DNA of 64,000 bases, from NCBI GenBank assembly GCA_002384055.1, contig DGAU01000011.1, positions 1 to 64,000 of the forward strand. Direction: 5' to 3'. The notes beneath the pieces were generated by a model that was given only the letters and a program-made list of their open reading frames with translations, did not search any database and was not told the DNA's origin. This DNA is from Flavobacteriaceae bacterium UBA4022. Lineage in GTDB: Bacteria > Bacteroidota > Bacteroidia > Flavobacteriales > Flavobacteriaceae. Below are positions 17,748-26,761 of the stretch, piece after piece; the first letter of the stretch is position 1, and every line of letters starts with the position of its first letter. The position numbers and the translations under genes were made by a program.

Positions 17748-20588
17748 TTATTTCGTGTAAGTTAATTCTTTTTTGAGAAAGACACCGGTAACACTATTGG
17801 GGTTAGTTATCAGGACTTCAGGAGTGCCTTGGCCAATAATCACGCCGCCATTTCTGCCGCCCTCTGGGCCCAGGTCGATCACATAATCAACGGTTTTAAT
17901 GACGTCAAGATTGTGCTCAATTATGATGATGGTATTGCCCTTTTCGACCAATTTGTTCAATACCGCGAGTAATACACGAATGTCTTCAAAATGAAGTCCC
18001 GTAGTGGGCTCATCTAGAATATAAATCGTGTTTCCCGTGTCGCGTTTGGATAATTCAGTGGCAAGCTTGACGCGCTGTGCCTCACCACCAGAAAGTGTTG
18101 TGGACTGCTGGCCCAAAGTGATATAGCCTAGCCCGACATCCTGAATGGTTATAAGGATGCGGTGAATCTTAGGGATATGTTCAAAAAACACGCAAGATTC
18201 GTCGATTGTCATTTCCAAAACATCATAAATCGACTTTCCTTTGTAGCGCACCTCTAAAGTTTCTCGGTTGTAACGTCTGCCTTGACAACTTTCACATAAC
18301 ACGTAAACGTCGGGCAAGAAATTCATTTCGATGACTTTGAGTCCACCACCTTGGCACGTTTCGCAACGCCCCCCTTTTACATTAAAGCTAAAACGTCCAG
18401 GTTTGTAGCCGCGAATAAGGGATTCGGGTACTTTGGAAAAAAGGGCCCGAATTTCGGAATAAACCCCGGTGTAAGTTGCCGGATTGGATCTGGGAGTGCG
18501 GCCAATTGGTGATTGATTTATGTCAATAACTTTGTCTAAATGTTCGATTCCTTCAATGCGTTCATAAGGCATCGGACGTTTCACCCCATTAAAGAAATAA
18601 GCATTGAGAATGGGATAAAGCGTTTCATTGATCAATGTTGACTTGCCACTTCCCGAGACACCTGTCACACCAATCATCGTACCCAATGGCAAATGGACAT
18701 CCACCGACTTAAGGTTGTTTCCTGAGGCGCCATAAAGGTGCAGTACTTTGCCATTACCATCACGACGCTTACTCGGGACTTCAATACTGCGGCGACCATT
18801 AAGATAGTCGGCCGTTAGGGTGTTGGCCTTCATGAGTTCTTCAGGAGGTCCTTCAGAGACAATTTGGCCTCCGTGTTTTCCTGCAGCCGGCCCGATGTCA
18901 ATGACATAGTCAGCTTGCTGAATCATGTCTTTGTCGTGCTCGACGACCAAAACAGAGTTGCCTAAATCTCTGAGTTGGACTAATGATTGAATTAATTTTT
19001 CATTATCTTTTTGATGTAGGCCAATGCTGGGCTCATCTAAGATATACAGTACCCCAACCAGCTGAGAACCGATTTGAGTTGCAAGCCTGATGCGCTGTGA
19101 TTCTCCTCCTGATAGCGATTTTGAGCTTCTGTTCAATGAAAGGTAATTCAGCCCGACATCGAGCAAAAAGCTCAGGCGTGTTTCAATTTCTTTGAGGACT
19201 TCTTGGGCAATCTTTTGTTGTTGCTCCGAGAGTTTGGGCATGAGTTCTGACATCCAGACAGCAAGTTCAGAAACGTCCATATTGGCCAACTCGGCAATAT
19301 TGCGCGCGTTGATTTTAAAATAAAGTGATTCTTTCCGCAGGCGCGTACCCGCGCATTGAGGACACTGCTTTTTGTCCATAAAATCTTTGGCCCAACGCCG
19401 CAGATGTCTTGAATCTTGATTTTGAAATGTTTGGTCTATAAAATGCGCGATACCATCAAAGTCTATTTTGAATGTACGGGTAATGCCCAGAGTTTTGGAG
19501 GGGACTTCGTAGGTCGTTTGTAATCCAAAAAAGATCGCTTCTTTAGCTTCTGCGGACAGGCTGTCGAATGGCTCACCAAGATTGAACCCAAAATGTTGGG
19601 CCATGAGCTCCAGTTGCTTGCCCATCCAAGAATTACTTTGTGGCTGATAAGGCACTAAGGCCCCTTGCCGAATCGATAAGCTGCCGTTTGGGACAATCTT
19701 TTGCAGATTAACCTCGTAGAGGCTGCCCAAACCTTTGCAGTGCGGGCACATGCCTTTGGGTGAATTGAACGAGAAATTATTGGGCTCTGGATTAGGGTAG
19801 GAGATGCCAGAGGTCGGGCACATCAACGAGCGACTAAAAAAGCGTGGTTGTGGTTGTTGATGCTCTAAGACCATAAGCACATGGTCTCCATGGTACATAG
19901 CTGTTTTAATGGCTTCCGAGAGCCGACGGTCTTGGTCCGCTTCGGAGCTTATCTTGAGTCGATCAATAACGATCTCAATGTCGTGGTTTTTGTATCGGTC
20001 CAAACGCATGCCTTGGACCAAGTCCATCAAGACACCATCGACACGAACCTTAACAAAACCTTGTTTGGCGATATTATCAAATAATTCGCGGTAATGGCCT
20101 TTTCGTGAACGGATTACCGGCGCCAATATACTGATGCTCTTGTCTAAAAACTCTTCAGTGATTAGGGTTTTGATTTGCTCATCGGTGTAGCTCACCATTT
20201 TTTCGCCCGTTTCGTAACTATAGGCATCACTGGCGCGGGCGTATAATAGTCTTAGAAAATCATAGATTTCGGTAATGGTGCCCACAGTAGAACGTGGGCT
20301 TTTGCTGGTCGTTTTTTGTTCAATAGCAATGACGGGGGAGAGCCCGTCAATTTTATCGACATCAGGACGTTCTAGATTGCCTAAGAATTGGCGCGCATAG
20401 GCCGAAAAGGTTTCTATATAACGGCGCTGTCCTTCGGCATAAATGGTATCAAAGGCCAAAGAGGACTTGCCACTGCCCGATAAGCCTGTAATGACCACCA
20501 GTTGATCGCGAGGTATCGAAACGTCAATATCTTTTAAATTATGAACGCGTGCCCCAAAAACTTCAATACTTTGGCTTGGATTTTTCAT
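17748..20588 (-). CDS. uvrA: Excinuclease ABC subunit A
   Basis: Nucleotide-excision-repair damage sensor, 946 residues, two ABC ATPase modules. Visible: Walker A GLSGSGKS (35-42), UvrB-binding region, both ABC signatures SLSGGESQRIRLATQIG and TLSGGEAQRVKLATELS, Walker B ILDEPSIGLH and ILDEPTTGLH, and second Walker A GVSGSGKSTL. The second zinc finger (CETCQGGG...CESCQG) is intact. The first reads CPTS...CPHC, with Ser260 where the second Cys ligand is usual. Start at ATG 20588; a TTG three codons upstream overlaps the promoter box. First gene of a uvrA-LOG run. Confidence 0.97.
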   Translation of the reverse strand: MKNPSQSIEVFGARVHNLKDIDVSIPRDQLVVITGLSGSGKSSLAFDTIYAEGQRRYIETFSAYARQFLGNLERPDVDKIDGLSPVIAIEQKTTSKSPRSTVGTITEIYDFLRLLYARASDAYSYETGEKMVSYTDEQIKTLITEEFLDKSISILAPVIRSRKGHYRELFDNIAKQGFVKVRVDGVLMDLVQGMRLDRYKNHDIEIVIDRLKISSEADQDRRLSEAIKTAMYHGDHVLMVLEHQQPQPRFFSRSLMCPTSGISYPNPEPNNFSFNSPKGMCPHCKGLGSLYEVNLQKIVPNGSLSIRQGALVPYQPQSNSWMGKQLELMAQHFGFNLGEPFDSLSAEAKEAIFFGLQTTYEVPSKTLGITRTFKIDFDGIAHFIDQTFQNQDSRHLRRWAKDFMDKKQCPQCAGTRLRKESLYFKINARNIAELANMDVSELAVWMSELMPKLSEQQQKIAQEVLKEIETRLSFLLDVGLNYLSLNRSSKSLSGGESQRIRLATQIGSQLVGVLYILDEPSIGLHQKDNEKLIQSLVQLRDLGNSVLVVEHDKDMIQQADYVIDIGPAAGKHGGQIVSEGPPEELMKANTLTADYLNGRRSIEVPSKRRDGNGKVLHLYGASGNNLKSVDVHLPLGTMIGVTGVSGSGKSTLINETLYPILNAYFFNGVKRPMPYERIEGIEHLDKVIDINQSPIGRTPRSNPATYTGVYSEIRALFSKVPESLIRGYKPGRFSFNVKGGRCETCQGGGLKVIEMNFLPDVYVLCESCQGRRYNRETLEVRYKGKSIYDVLEMTIDESCVFFEHIPKIHRILITIQDVGLGYITLGQQSTTLSGGEAQRVKLATELSKRDTGNTIYILDEPTTGLHFEDIRVLLAVLNKLVEKGNTIIIIEHNLDVIKTVDYVIDLGPEGGRNGGVIIGQGTPEVLITNPNSVTGVFLKKELTYTK

Positions 20589-20594
20589 TGTTTG

Positions 20595-20602
20595 CAAAGG
20601 TA
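20595..20602 (-). promoter_or_regulatory. TAnnTTTG box abutting uvrA start
   Basis: On the minus strand TACCTTTG, a perfect -7 consensus, ends 6 bases before the uvrA ATG. No -33 TTG was seen. No LexA-type site was recognised. Confidence 0.42.
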
Positions 20603-20658
20603 CTTAATTGCCCGTTAAATACATCCATTGAGACCGGCCGTGATCTTAAAAATAATGG

Positions 20659-21675
20659 CTATTTGCTGTTGGCCTCTTTGTAGATATAGGGATAAAATCC
20701 AAGAGCGATGTAGAGCAGGACACTTAGGGTTACGGAAATACCCAGAATTAAGAATACCGGTGACCATTGTAAAATGAGTGAGACCAGGGGAATAAACACT
20801 CCAAAGCCGATCAATAGGGCGAAGACAACATAGAGGTAATTCATGATGGGAGGCAAATGAGATTCTGTCTGCCCTTTAAATTGCATTAGTTTTGGCACGA
20901 CCTCCTGGTTCATGTATTCCCCTAATTTGGCCAAAAACACATCGTTGAACGATGAATCTTGAAAAGCCTCGTGGTCTATAGAAAGCGCGAGATTCATTAT
21001 TTTGTCCTGATGCCTTTCAAATACCGCATTGTAATCTAGGGAGGCTTTAAAGTCGCCATATTTATAACCAAAATAATACCAGAGTCCCGAACCACATTTG
21101 TGGGCCAGCCATTTCTCGACGATGGCCCGACCATAAACATCGGGATATTTGATTTGCTCCAAGTTAAGGCGTTCACTTGGGTGGGTAAGCAGGAGTGATT
21201 TAAATTCCAAATAGAGGTTTTCGGTATCGTTGTACTGGTGGTGTTCTTGTAAAAACTCAATAGCTTGTTGCGACGAACCTTTGTAAAATTCTTTGACTTC
21301 AAAAAAGGTAAGGCCCTCGAATTCTTCTTCGATATAGTCTTTAAGACCGGGGACCCAAATTTTGGATCGGACCATTAGCCCTATGATTTCTCTGAAATAA
21401 TGCATTTTCTGGGTGAAACCGCTTAGGGTTTCTATGGCTTGCTGTCGCGTGTTTTTGTGGAAGACCGCTGCTAGTGCTAAATAAACCATCAATAAAGCTG
21501 CTAAACCGGCACTAATGCCAATAATTAAAGGGGCTTGAGCTTCAATTTGGTAACTGGTATCTGGTCGGTCCAAGCTCATTTGCCGGATTTGCAGGAACAA
21601 AAATATCCCAACCACACCACTAAAAGTGAGTGGGGTTAACTTCAGGAGATCTCGTATATGGCTTTTTCTAGACAC
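20659..21675 (-). CDS. Uncharacterised four-helix membrane protein
   Basis: Not recognised. The 338-residue product starts at GTG (no upstream in-frame ATG). Two N-terminal helices (FSGVVGIFLFLQI; PLIIGISAGLAALLMVYLALAAVF) and two C-terminal helices (YLYVVFALLIGFGVFIPLVSLIL; FLILGISVTLSVLLYIALGF) flank a soluble region of about 180 residues rich in acidic and aromatic residues (YIEEEFEGLTFFEVKEFYKG). It precedes uvrA on the same strand but uvrA has its own promoter-like box. No function can be proposed. Confidence 0.65.
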   Translation of the reverse strand: MSRKSHIRDLLKLTPLTFSGVVGIFLFLQIRQMSLDRPDTSYQIEAQAPLIIGISAGLAALLMVYLALAAVFHKNTRQQAIETLSGFTQKMHYFREIIGLMVRSKIWVPGLKDYIEEEFEGLTFFEVKEFYKGSSQQAIEFLQEHHQYNDTENLYLEFKSLLLTHPSERLNLEQIKYPDVYGRAIVEKWLAHKCGSGLWYYFGYKYGDFKASLDYNAVFERHQDKIMNLALSIDHEAFQDSSFNDVFLAKLGEYMNQEVVPKLMQFKGQTESHLPPIMNYLYVVFALLIGFGVFIPLVSLILQWSPVFLILGISVTLSVLLYIALGFYPYIYKEANSK

Positions 21676-21803
21676 CGGTGGTAGTGAAATTATGAAATAC
21701 TTAAACGAAACAAATTTAAGTCATTGGCCGCAATTATGTAGTATTTTACCTACAATTCGTTGAAACGAAGTATATGTTCGATGAATCACTGGGGTCTTGG
21801 ACA

Positions 21804-23504
21804 CTAAAAACCTATGGCCGCATCATCTCCGCGAGGGTCCGCTCCACCTTCGAGCCGCCCGTCAGCGGTGCGCATGACCGCATCAACCTTACCGATGATT
21901 GTATTTTCTTTTTGATGTATCAGATATCCTTTTTCCTGAAGTTGTTTGAGTGCAAGACTATCAAATTTAGAGGGTTCGAATTGAACCATATCGGGAAGCC
22001 ACTGGTGGTGAAAACGGGGCGCGTTGATGGCCGATTGAAGTGTCATATCGAATTCCTGTGTATTGAGAATGATTTGCAGTACTGTGGTGATGATGGTTGA
22101 TCCTCCTGGGGTGCCTAAACTCATCCAAAAAGCACCATCACGTTCTACGATCGTTGGGGTCATGGAACTTAACATACGTTTGCCCGGCGCAATAGCATTG
22201 GCCTGGCCCCCAACAAGCCCAAACATATTGGGCGTTCCCGGTTTGGCACTAAAATCATCCATTTCGTTGTTGTAAAAAAAACCGAGTTCGGGATCAAATA
22301 ACTTAGAGCCATAACCGCCATTAAGGGTCGTGGTGACCGCGATGGCATTGCCTTTTTGATCAACGATCGAATAATGCGTGGTCTCACTGCTTTCGTAAGG
22401 CAATAAATGCCCATAGCCCATGTCAGCCGACAAGGTCGCTTTCTCTGGAGTGAAATTGGCCATCCGTTGTTTCAGATAATCACGGGCTAATAATTGACTG
22501 CTCGGTACCGGGACATAATCAGGGTCACCCAAATAAAAACTCCGGTCGGCATATGCGCGACGCTCCGCCTCGACAATGTGTTGTATGTAATCGGCAGAGT
22601 GGTGTCCCATGGTTTTGAGGTCGAAAGGCTCGAGCATGGTGAGCATCTGACTCAGGCAAATCCCACCGCTAGAGGGAGGCCCCATGGAGATGACGTTTAA
22701 ATTTTGATACTGGGTCACCACAGGGTCGCGCCATTTTGCCGCATAGTCTGCTAAATCAGAAGTTTGTATAATGCCCCCATGTTCTTGAATAAATTGCGCC
22801 ATCCGCTGGGCAATAGGCCCCCGATAGAAGCCGTCGGCGCCATCTTGTAAAATAGTGGAAAGTGTTCGGGCCAGGGCAGGATTCTTTATGGTGTCCCCCG
22901 CTTGATACCTTTGGGTATAGATCGAAGCCTTGCCTGAGGTTTCTGCGATGATTGGTCCGTACTTATTGATGCGTTCGGCTTGGCGCTCAGTCACGGCATA
23001 GCCTTTATTGGCCAAGTCGATTACGGGCTGAATGAGCATGTCTAGCGGAAGGGTACCAAATTTTTCATGGACGGCAAAAAGGCCTGCAATTGTTCCGGGT
23101 ACACCCACAGCTAAACCACCTGTTTTACTGAGGTCTTGTTGGTAATTACCCAAATCATCTAGGTACAAATCTTTGTGGGCACTGGCTGGCGCACGTTCTC
23201 GAAAATCTAAAGAACCCAATGAGCCATCGGCCATGCGGTAAACCATAAATCCACCACCTCCTATATTTCCGGCATAGGGATAGCATACGGCCAAAGCCAA
23301 CTCGGTGCCGATCATGGCATCAAAAACATTTCCTCCATTTTTTAAAATACCAGCACCAATGGCTGAAGCCTCTGCTCTGGCCGAAACCACCATTGCGGAA
23401 TCCGAAATGACCCCTTGGGTGTTATTTAATTTTTGTTGGCTTATATCGCCGCAACGCCAAACAACAAAGAGGGATGCGAAAAGAAAGAGATTTTTTAAGG
23501 TCAT
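21804..23504 (-). CDS. ggt: Gamma-glutamyltransferase
   Basis: Ntn-hydrolase that self-cleaves into large and small subunits and hydrolyses or transfers gamma-glutamyl groups from glutathione; periplasmic or surface. Catalytic motif ETTHYSIVDQKGNAIAVTTTLN begins at residue 374, with the autocleavage/nucleophile Thr at 375. Also visible: GGNVFDAMIG, GNIGGGGFMVYR, DFRERAP, and the small-subunit SMTPTIVERDG and GTPGGSTIITTVLQ. The N terminus is hydrophobic (FLFASLFVVWRCGD); Cys18 might be a lipobox but Arg at -1 is unusual. Its ATG overlaps the acpH stop (ATGA), so the two are co-translated. Confidence 0.93.
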   Translation of the reverse strand: MTLKNLFLFASLFVVWRCGDISQQKLNNTQGVISDSAMVVSARAEASAIGAGILKNGGNVFDAMIGTELALAVCYPYAGNIGGGGFMVYRMADGSLGSLDFRERAPASAHKDLYLDDLGNYQQDLSKTGGLAVGVPGTIAGLFAVHEKFGTLPLDMLIQPVIDLANKGYAVTERQAERINKYGPIIAETSGKASIYTQRYQAGDTIKNPALARTLSTILQDGADGFYRGPIAQRMAQFIQEHGGIIQTSDLADYAAKWRDPVVTQYQNLNVISMGPPSSGGICLSQMLTMLEPFDLKTMGHHSADYIQHIVEAERRAYADRSFYLGDPDYVPVPSSQLLARDYLKQRMANFTPEKATLSADMGYGHLLPYESSETTHYSIVDQKGNAIAVTTTLNGGYGSKLFDPELGFFYNNEMDDFSAKPGTPNMFGLVGGQANAIAPGKRMLSSMTPTIVERDGAFWMSLGTPGGSTIITTVLQIILNTQEFDMTLQSAINAPRFHHQWLPDMVQFEPSKFDSLALKQLQEKGYLIHQKENTIIGKVDAVMRTADGRLEGGADPRGDDAAIGF

Positions 23505-24088
23505 AAGGCGTTTAATTGTGCTCTTGTGAAAGTACGTATTTCTTCAAAAAATTGGGTAAAGTCATTTTCAAAATCGGGATAGTGTTCTTTGAGATCTGCG
23601 GGTGCCTGGTCCATATGAGACTGGCCTTTAGTTCGGCGATTCATTTGTGCAAGAATAGTACTGATGCCCTCGAAATCGGCATATTTCAAAAGCCAATTTT
23701 GCTCAATCATATAAGGCTTTAGGGATTGGATGCGTTGCGGTAGTTTGGAGGAATTGGTCTCCAAAAGATCATAAAAATTTTGCACGTAATCCTCCAGGTT
23801 TTGGTCGTGGTAGAGTGCCCAGTTATGGGCGAGAAAATGATCATAAAATAGGTCGACAATGACCCCGCAGTAGTGGCCGTATTGTTTGTTGTGCAAGCGC
23901 GCTGTACTGCGCCGAAAAATAGGATGTGTATCCGTAAAGCTATCGATGGCACGATGCAGTAAAATACCTTGTTGTATTCCCGGAGCAAAATTTAAGTAAG
24001 CCTTGCCTTTGACGGCGTCCGCAATGAAATTACCAATTTGGATCTCGGGATGATCCCCTGAGAGATATATATGGGCCAAAAAATTCAT
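23501..24088 (-). CDS. acpH: ACP phosphodiesterase (AcpH-like)
   Basis: A 195-residue member of the AcpH/YajB family of HD-like metal phosphodiesterases, which remove 4'-phosphopantetheine from holo-acyl carrier protein. Family features are the N terminus MNFLAHIYLSGDHPEIQIGNFIAD, then LHRAIDSFTDTHP and GVIVDLFYDHFLA carrying His/Asp ligands. Its stop overlaps the ggt ATG. On the minus strand a TACCTTTA (7 of 8 to the -7 consensus) lies 4 bases before the ATG. Family is clear; activity has been tested only in a few homologues. Confidence 0.85.
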   Translation of the reverse strand: MNFLAHIYLSGDHPEIQIGNFIADAVKGKAYLNFAPGIQQGILLHRAIDSFTDTHPIFRRSTARLHNKQYGHYCGVIVDLFYDHFLAHNWALYHDQNLEDYVQNFYDLLETNSSKLPQRIQSLKPYMIEQNWLLKYADFEGISTILAQMNRRTKGQSHMDQAPADLKEHYPDFENDFTQFFEEIRTFTRAQLNAL

Positions 24089-24120
24089 GAGCTAAAGGTA
24101 TTCAAAAATCTTTCGGCATG

Positions 24121-24140
24121 AGGCACCATATTTTGTGCCT
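24121..24140. repeat. Inverted repeat AGGCAC-8-GTGCCT
   Basis: Perfect 6-base arms around an 8-base A/T-rich loop in the divergent acpH/glmM intergenic region. There is no following T-run, so it is not an obvious terminator; it could be an operator or a weak RNA hairpin. Confidence 0.35.
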
Positions 24141-24180
24141 TGTCTCGATTATCGGCTAGAGCTCATCCAAATATAATGTG

Positions 24181-24226
24181 TAATTTTGTTAGCCAATGCG
24201 CTGAATGGTGATCCATTGAGCGGCTA
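24181..24226 (+). promoter_or_regulatory. glmM leader: TAATTTTG box and hairpin
   Basis: TAATTTTG (24181-24188) matches the -7 consensus. Directly after it, 24190-24226 can form a hairpin: TAGCC/GGCTA, a 5-base bulge, GCT/AGC, a G-G mismatch, AATGG/CCATT and a TGAT loop. If transcription starts at the box, the hairpin would sit at the 5' end of a leader of about 65 bases before the glmM ATG at 24261. No -33 element was seen and no known riboswitch was recognised. Confidence 0.35.
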
Positions 24227-24260
24227 CGAAAATAAAGAAACACTTAAACCCGCATAAGAA

Positions 24261-25658
24261 ATGACCTTAATAAAATCTATATCCGGTATTCGAGGAACCA
24301 TCGGTGGTCCATCCGGAGACAATTTAACGCCTATTGATGCTGTAAAATACGCAGCAGCCTATGGGGTATGGATCAAAGCCCAAAGTCATGGCCAAAACCA
24401 CAAAGTTGTGGTAGGGCGTGATGCCCGTATTTCGGGGGCGATGATTCAAGAATTGGTCATGCAAACTTTGGTGGGCTTAGGCATACATGTCATCGATTTA
24501 GGCTTGTCGACAACCCCAACCGTTGAGATTGCTGTGCCTCTAGAAAAAGCGCAGGGTGGGATCATTCTTACCGCAAGTCACAACCCCAAACAATGGAATG
24601 CTTTAAAGCTCCTTAACGCTGCTGGTGAGTTTTTGAACGCTGAGGCCGGCCAAGAAATTCTCATACTGGCCGAATCTAAAGATTTGGTCTTTAGTCCGGT
24701 GGATGAGTTGGGCTTTATCGAAAAAAACGACACTTATATTCAGCAACATATTGATCAAATTCTTAAGCTACCCATGGTAGATACCGATGCCATAAAAAAG
24801 GCGGGGTTCAAAATTGTTGTGGATGCTGTAAATTCTACGGGAGGCATTTCGATACCACCTCTTTTGACCGCACTAGGCGTGGAGGTTGTGCCTTTATACT
24901 GCACGCCAAATGGCGAATTTCCGCATAATCCAGAACCACTTAAAGAGCATTTGACGGACCTTATGGATCAAGTTCTTGCCCACAAAGCCGATTTGGGCGT
25001 GGTAGTGGACCCTGATGTAGACCGTTTGGCTTTTGTCGACGAGCATGGCGCTATGTTTGGTGAAGAATATACACTGGTGGCCGTGGCTGATTACATCTTG
25101 CGTCATCACCCAGGTCATACTGTTTCTAATTTATCGTCTTCACGTGCTTTGGGTGATGTGGCGACAAAACTTGGCGGTCAATACCATGCAAGTGCCGTTG
25201 GTGAAGTTAATGTCGTGACCATGATGAAAGAAACCAATGCGGTTATTGGTGGTGAAGGCAATGGGGGCATCATTTATCCCGAATTGCACTATGGCCGAGA
25301 TAGCCTGGTTGGATTGGCTTTGTTTCTGAGTCATTTGGCACAGATGAATTTGTCTGTGAGTGCCTTGAGAAAAACATATCCGAACTATGAGATGAGTAAG
25401 AAAAAATTGGCCCTAACAGCCGATTTGGATGTGGATGCGATTTTGGCTACAATCACAGACCTATATGCTGATGACCAACCCATTATTGTGGATGGAGTCA
25501 AAATAGATTTTGCCCACTCATGGGTGCATCTTAGAAAAAGTAACACCGAACCCATTATCAGGATATATACTGAAGCGCAGACCCAAAATGAGGCGGATTT
25601 ACTAGCGGATCGCTTTATTGAAGAGTTGCAAAACGTCGCCGCGCGCCTCAAAAAATAA
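24261..25658 (+). CDS. glmM: Phosphoglucosamine mutase
   Basis: Alpha-D-phosphohexomutase, 465 residues, that interconverts glucosamine-6-P and glucosamine-1-P for UDP-GlcNAc and cell-wall synthesis. The phosphoserine loop TASHNPKQWNALK has Ser106; the Mg loop DPDVDR has Asp250/252/254; the sugar loop EGNGG and the C-terminal phosphate-binding RKSNTEPIIRIYTEA are all present. The GlmM call over a phosphomannomutase rests on overall similarity to the form annotated GlmM in Bacteroidetes; substrate is less certain than family. Divergent from acpH, convergent with the acyltransferase gene. Confidence 0.88.
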   Translation: MTLIKSISGIRGTIGGPSGDNLTPIDAVKYAAAYGVWIKAQSHGQNHKVVVGRDARISGAMIQELVMQTLVGLGIHVIDLGLSTTPTVEIAVPLEKAQGGIILTASHNPKQWNALKLLNAAGEFLNAEAGQEILILAESKDLVFSPVDELGFIEKNDTYIQQHIDQILKLPMVDTDAIKKAGFKIVVDAVNSTGGISIPPLLTALGVEVVPLYCTPNGEFPHNPEPLKEHLTDLMDQVLAHKADLGVVVDPDVDRLAFVDEHGAMFGEEYTLVAVADYILRHHPGHTVSNLSSSRALGDVATKLGGQYHASAVGEVNVVTMMKETNAVIGGEGNGGIIYPELHYGRDSLVGLALFLSHLAQMNLSVSALRKTYPNYEMSKKKLALTADLDVDAILATITDLYADDQPIIVDGVKIDFAHSWVHLRKSNTEPIIRIYTEAQTQNEADLLADRFIEELQNVAARLKK

Positions 25659-25701
25659 GTTGACTTACTGGGTGTCGGAAACCATTTCCGATGTCTCCTT
25701 T

Positions 25702-26571
25702 TTAGTCCAAATGTTTCCAGCGTTTGTGCGACCAAAGATAAAATTCTGGGGCCGTATAGATTTGTTGCTCCAATTCGTGGAGAAAGCGTCGGGTCACCTC
25801 AAGCTCTGGCAGGGCACTGGGGTCATCGCTCAAAGGCACCACAGTACCTTGGTAGTAACCGCGCTTTGTTTTTTCTATTTTGAGATAGACCAATGCATAA
25901 TCTAATTCTCGTGCGATAAATTCTGTACCCGTGAAAAAGGGGGACTCTACGCCCAAAAAGGGGAGTTTGGTTTTATAAGTATTCGATCTTGGCGCTTGAT
26001 CCGAAATAATCATGCTTAAGGTTTGTATGCCTTGAGCATCCTGTTGGTTAAGGTATTGTCTGAATTCTTTATTGGCCACTAAGATCCCTTCAAAACGCCC
26101 TCTTATTTTGCGTACCAGGCGATCGAAATACGGGTTTTTTAATCTTTTGTATACACCAATTCCTTCGAAAGGCACCAGGCTCGGCATCATAAAGCTCCAT
26201 TCCCAACTGGCGTAATGACCGCACATGATGAATCCGCTTTTTCCAGTTTGCTTTAAACCGTCAAAGTATTCAAGATTGATATAAGTGAATCGCTTTTTTA
26301 ATTCGCGCTCTGAAATGGTCAAGCTCTTGAGGCTCTCGAAGATCAAATCACACAAATGCCGATAAAATTTATGTCCAATGACCTTAAGATCTCTTTCTGA
26401 ACGATTGGGAAATGCCCTTTGTAAGTTCTGCTTTACGACCGCTTTGCGGTAGCCAAAAACATAATAAACCAAGTAATAACAGGCCGAGGATAATCCGTAC
26501 AGCACCCGCATGGGCAGAATGGAAAACCCCCATAAAATAGGATAGAGTAAGAGAAAAGCAACTTGGTTCAT
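25702..26571 (-). CDS. Lipid A biosynthesis-type acyltransferase (LpxL/HtrB family)
   Basis: A 289-residue inner-membrane protein with an N-terminal hydrophobic anchor (VAFLLLYPILWGFSILPM) and the catalytic HxxxxE motif HYASWE (His119, Glu124). The late motif SMIISDQAPR and the region KTKLPFLGVESPFFTGTEFIARE also fit LpxL-like late acyltransferases that add secondary acyl chains to lipid A. In Bacteroidetes related proteins also make ornithine or other amino lipids, so the acceptor is not certain. Convergent with glmM, divergent from dnaK. Confidence 0.85.
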   Translation of the reverse strand: MNQVAFLLLYPILWGFSILPMRVLYGLSSACYYLVYYVFGYRKAVVKQNLQRAFPNRSERDLKVIGHKFYRHLCDLIFESLKSLTISERELKKRFTYINLEYFDGLKQTGKSGFIMCGHYASWEWSFMMPSLVPFEGIGVYKRLKNPYFDRLVRKIRGRFEGILVANKEFRQYLNQQDAQGIQTLSMIISDQAPRSNTYKTKLPFLGVESPFFTGTEFIARELDYALVYLKIEKTKRGYYQGTVVPLSDDPSALPELEVTRRFLHELEQQIYTAPEFYLWSHKRWKHLD

Positions 26572-26761
26572 CGCAGGGTAAAATTAATGAAATTTTATTA
26601 CGGAACACTATATTATCGCAAAAGGCCATGTTGGGTCGGCAGAAATGTCTTGAAGTACACTAAAAAAACTGACAGGGTGTCATATCCGTTGTGATGGCAT
26701 AATCCTTGTCAATTACCACACGAACTTAAACCGCAACATTAATTCGTAACGATAAATTAAT

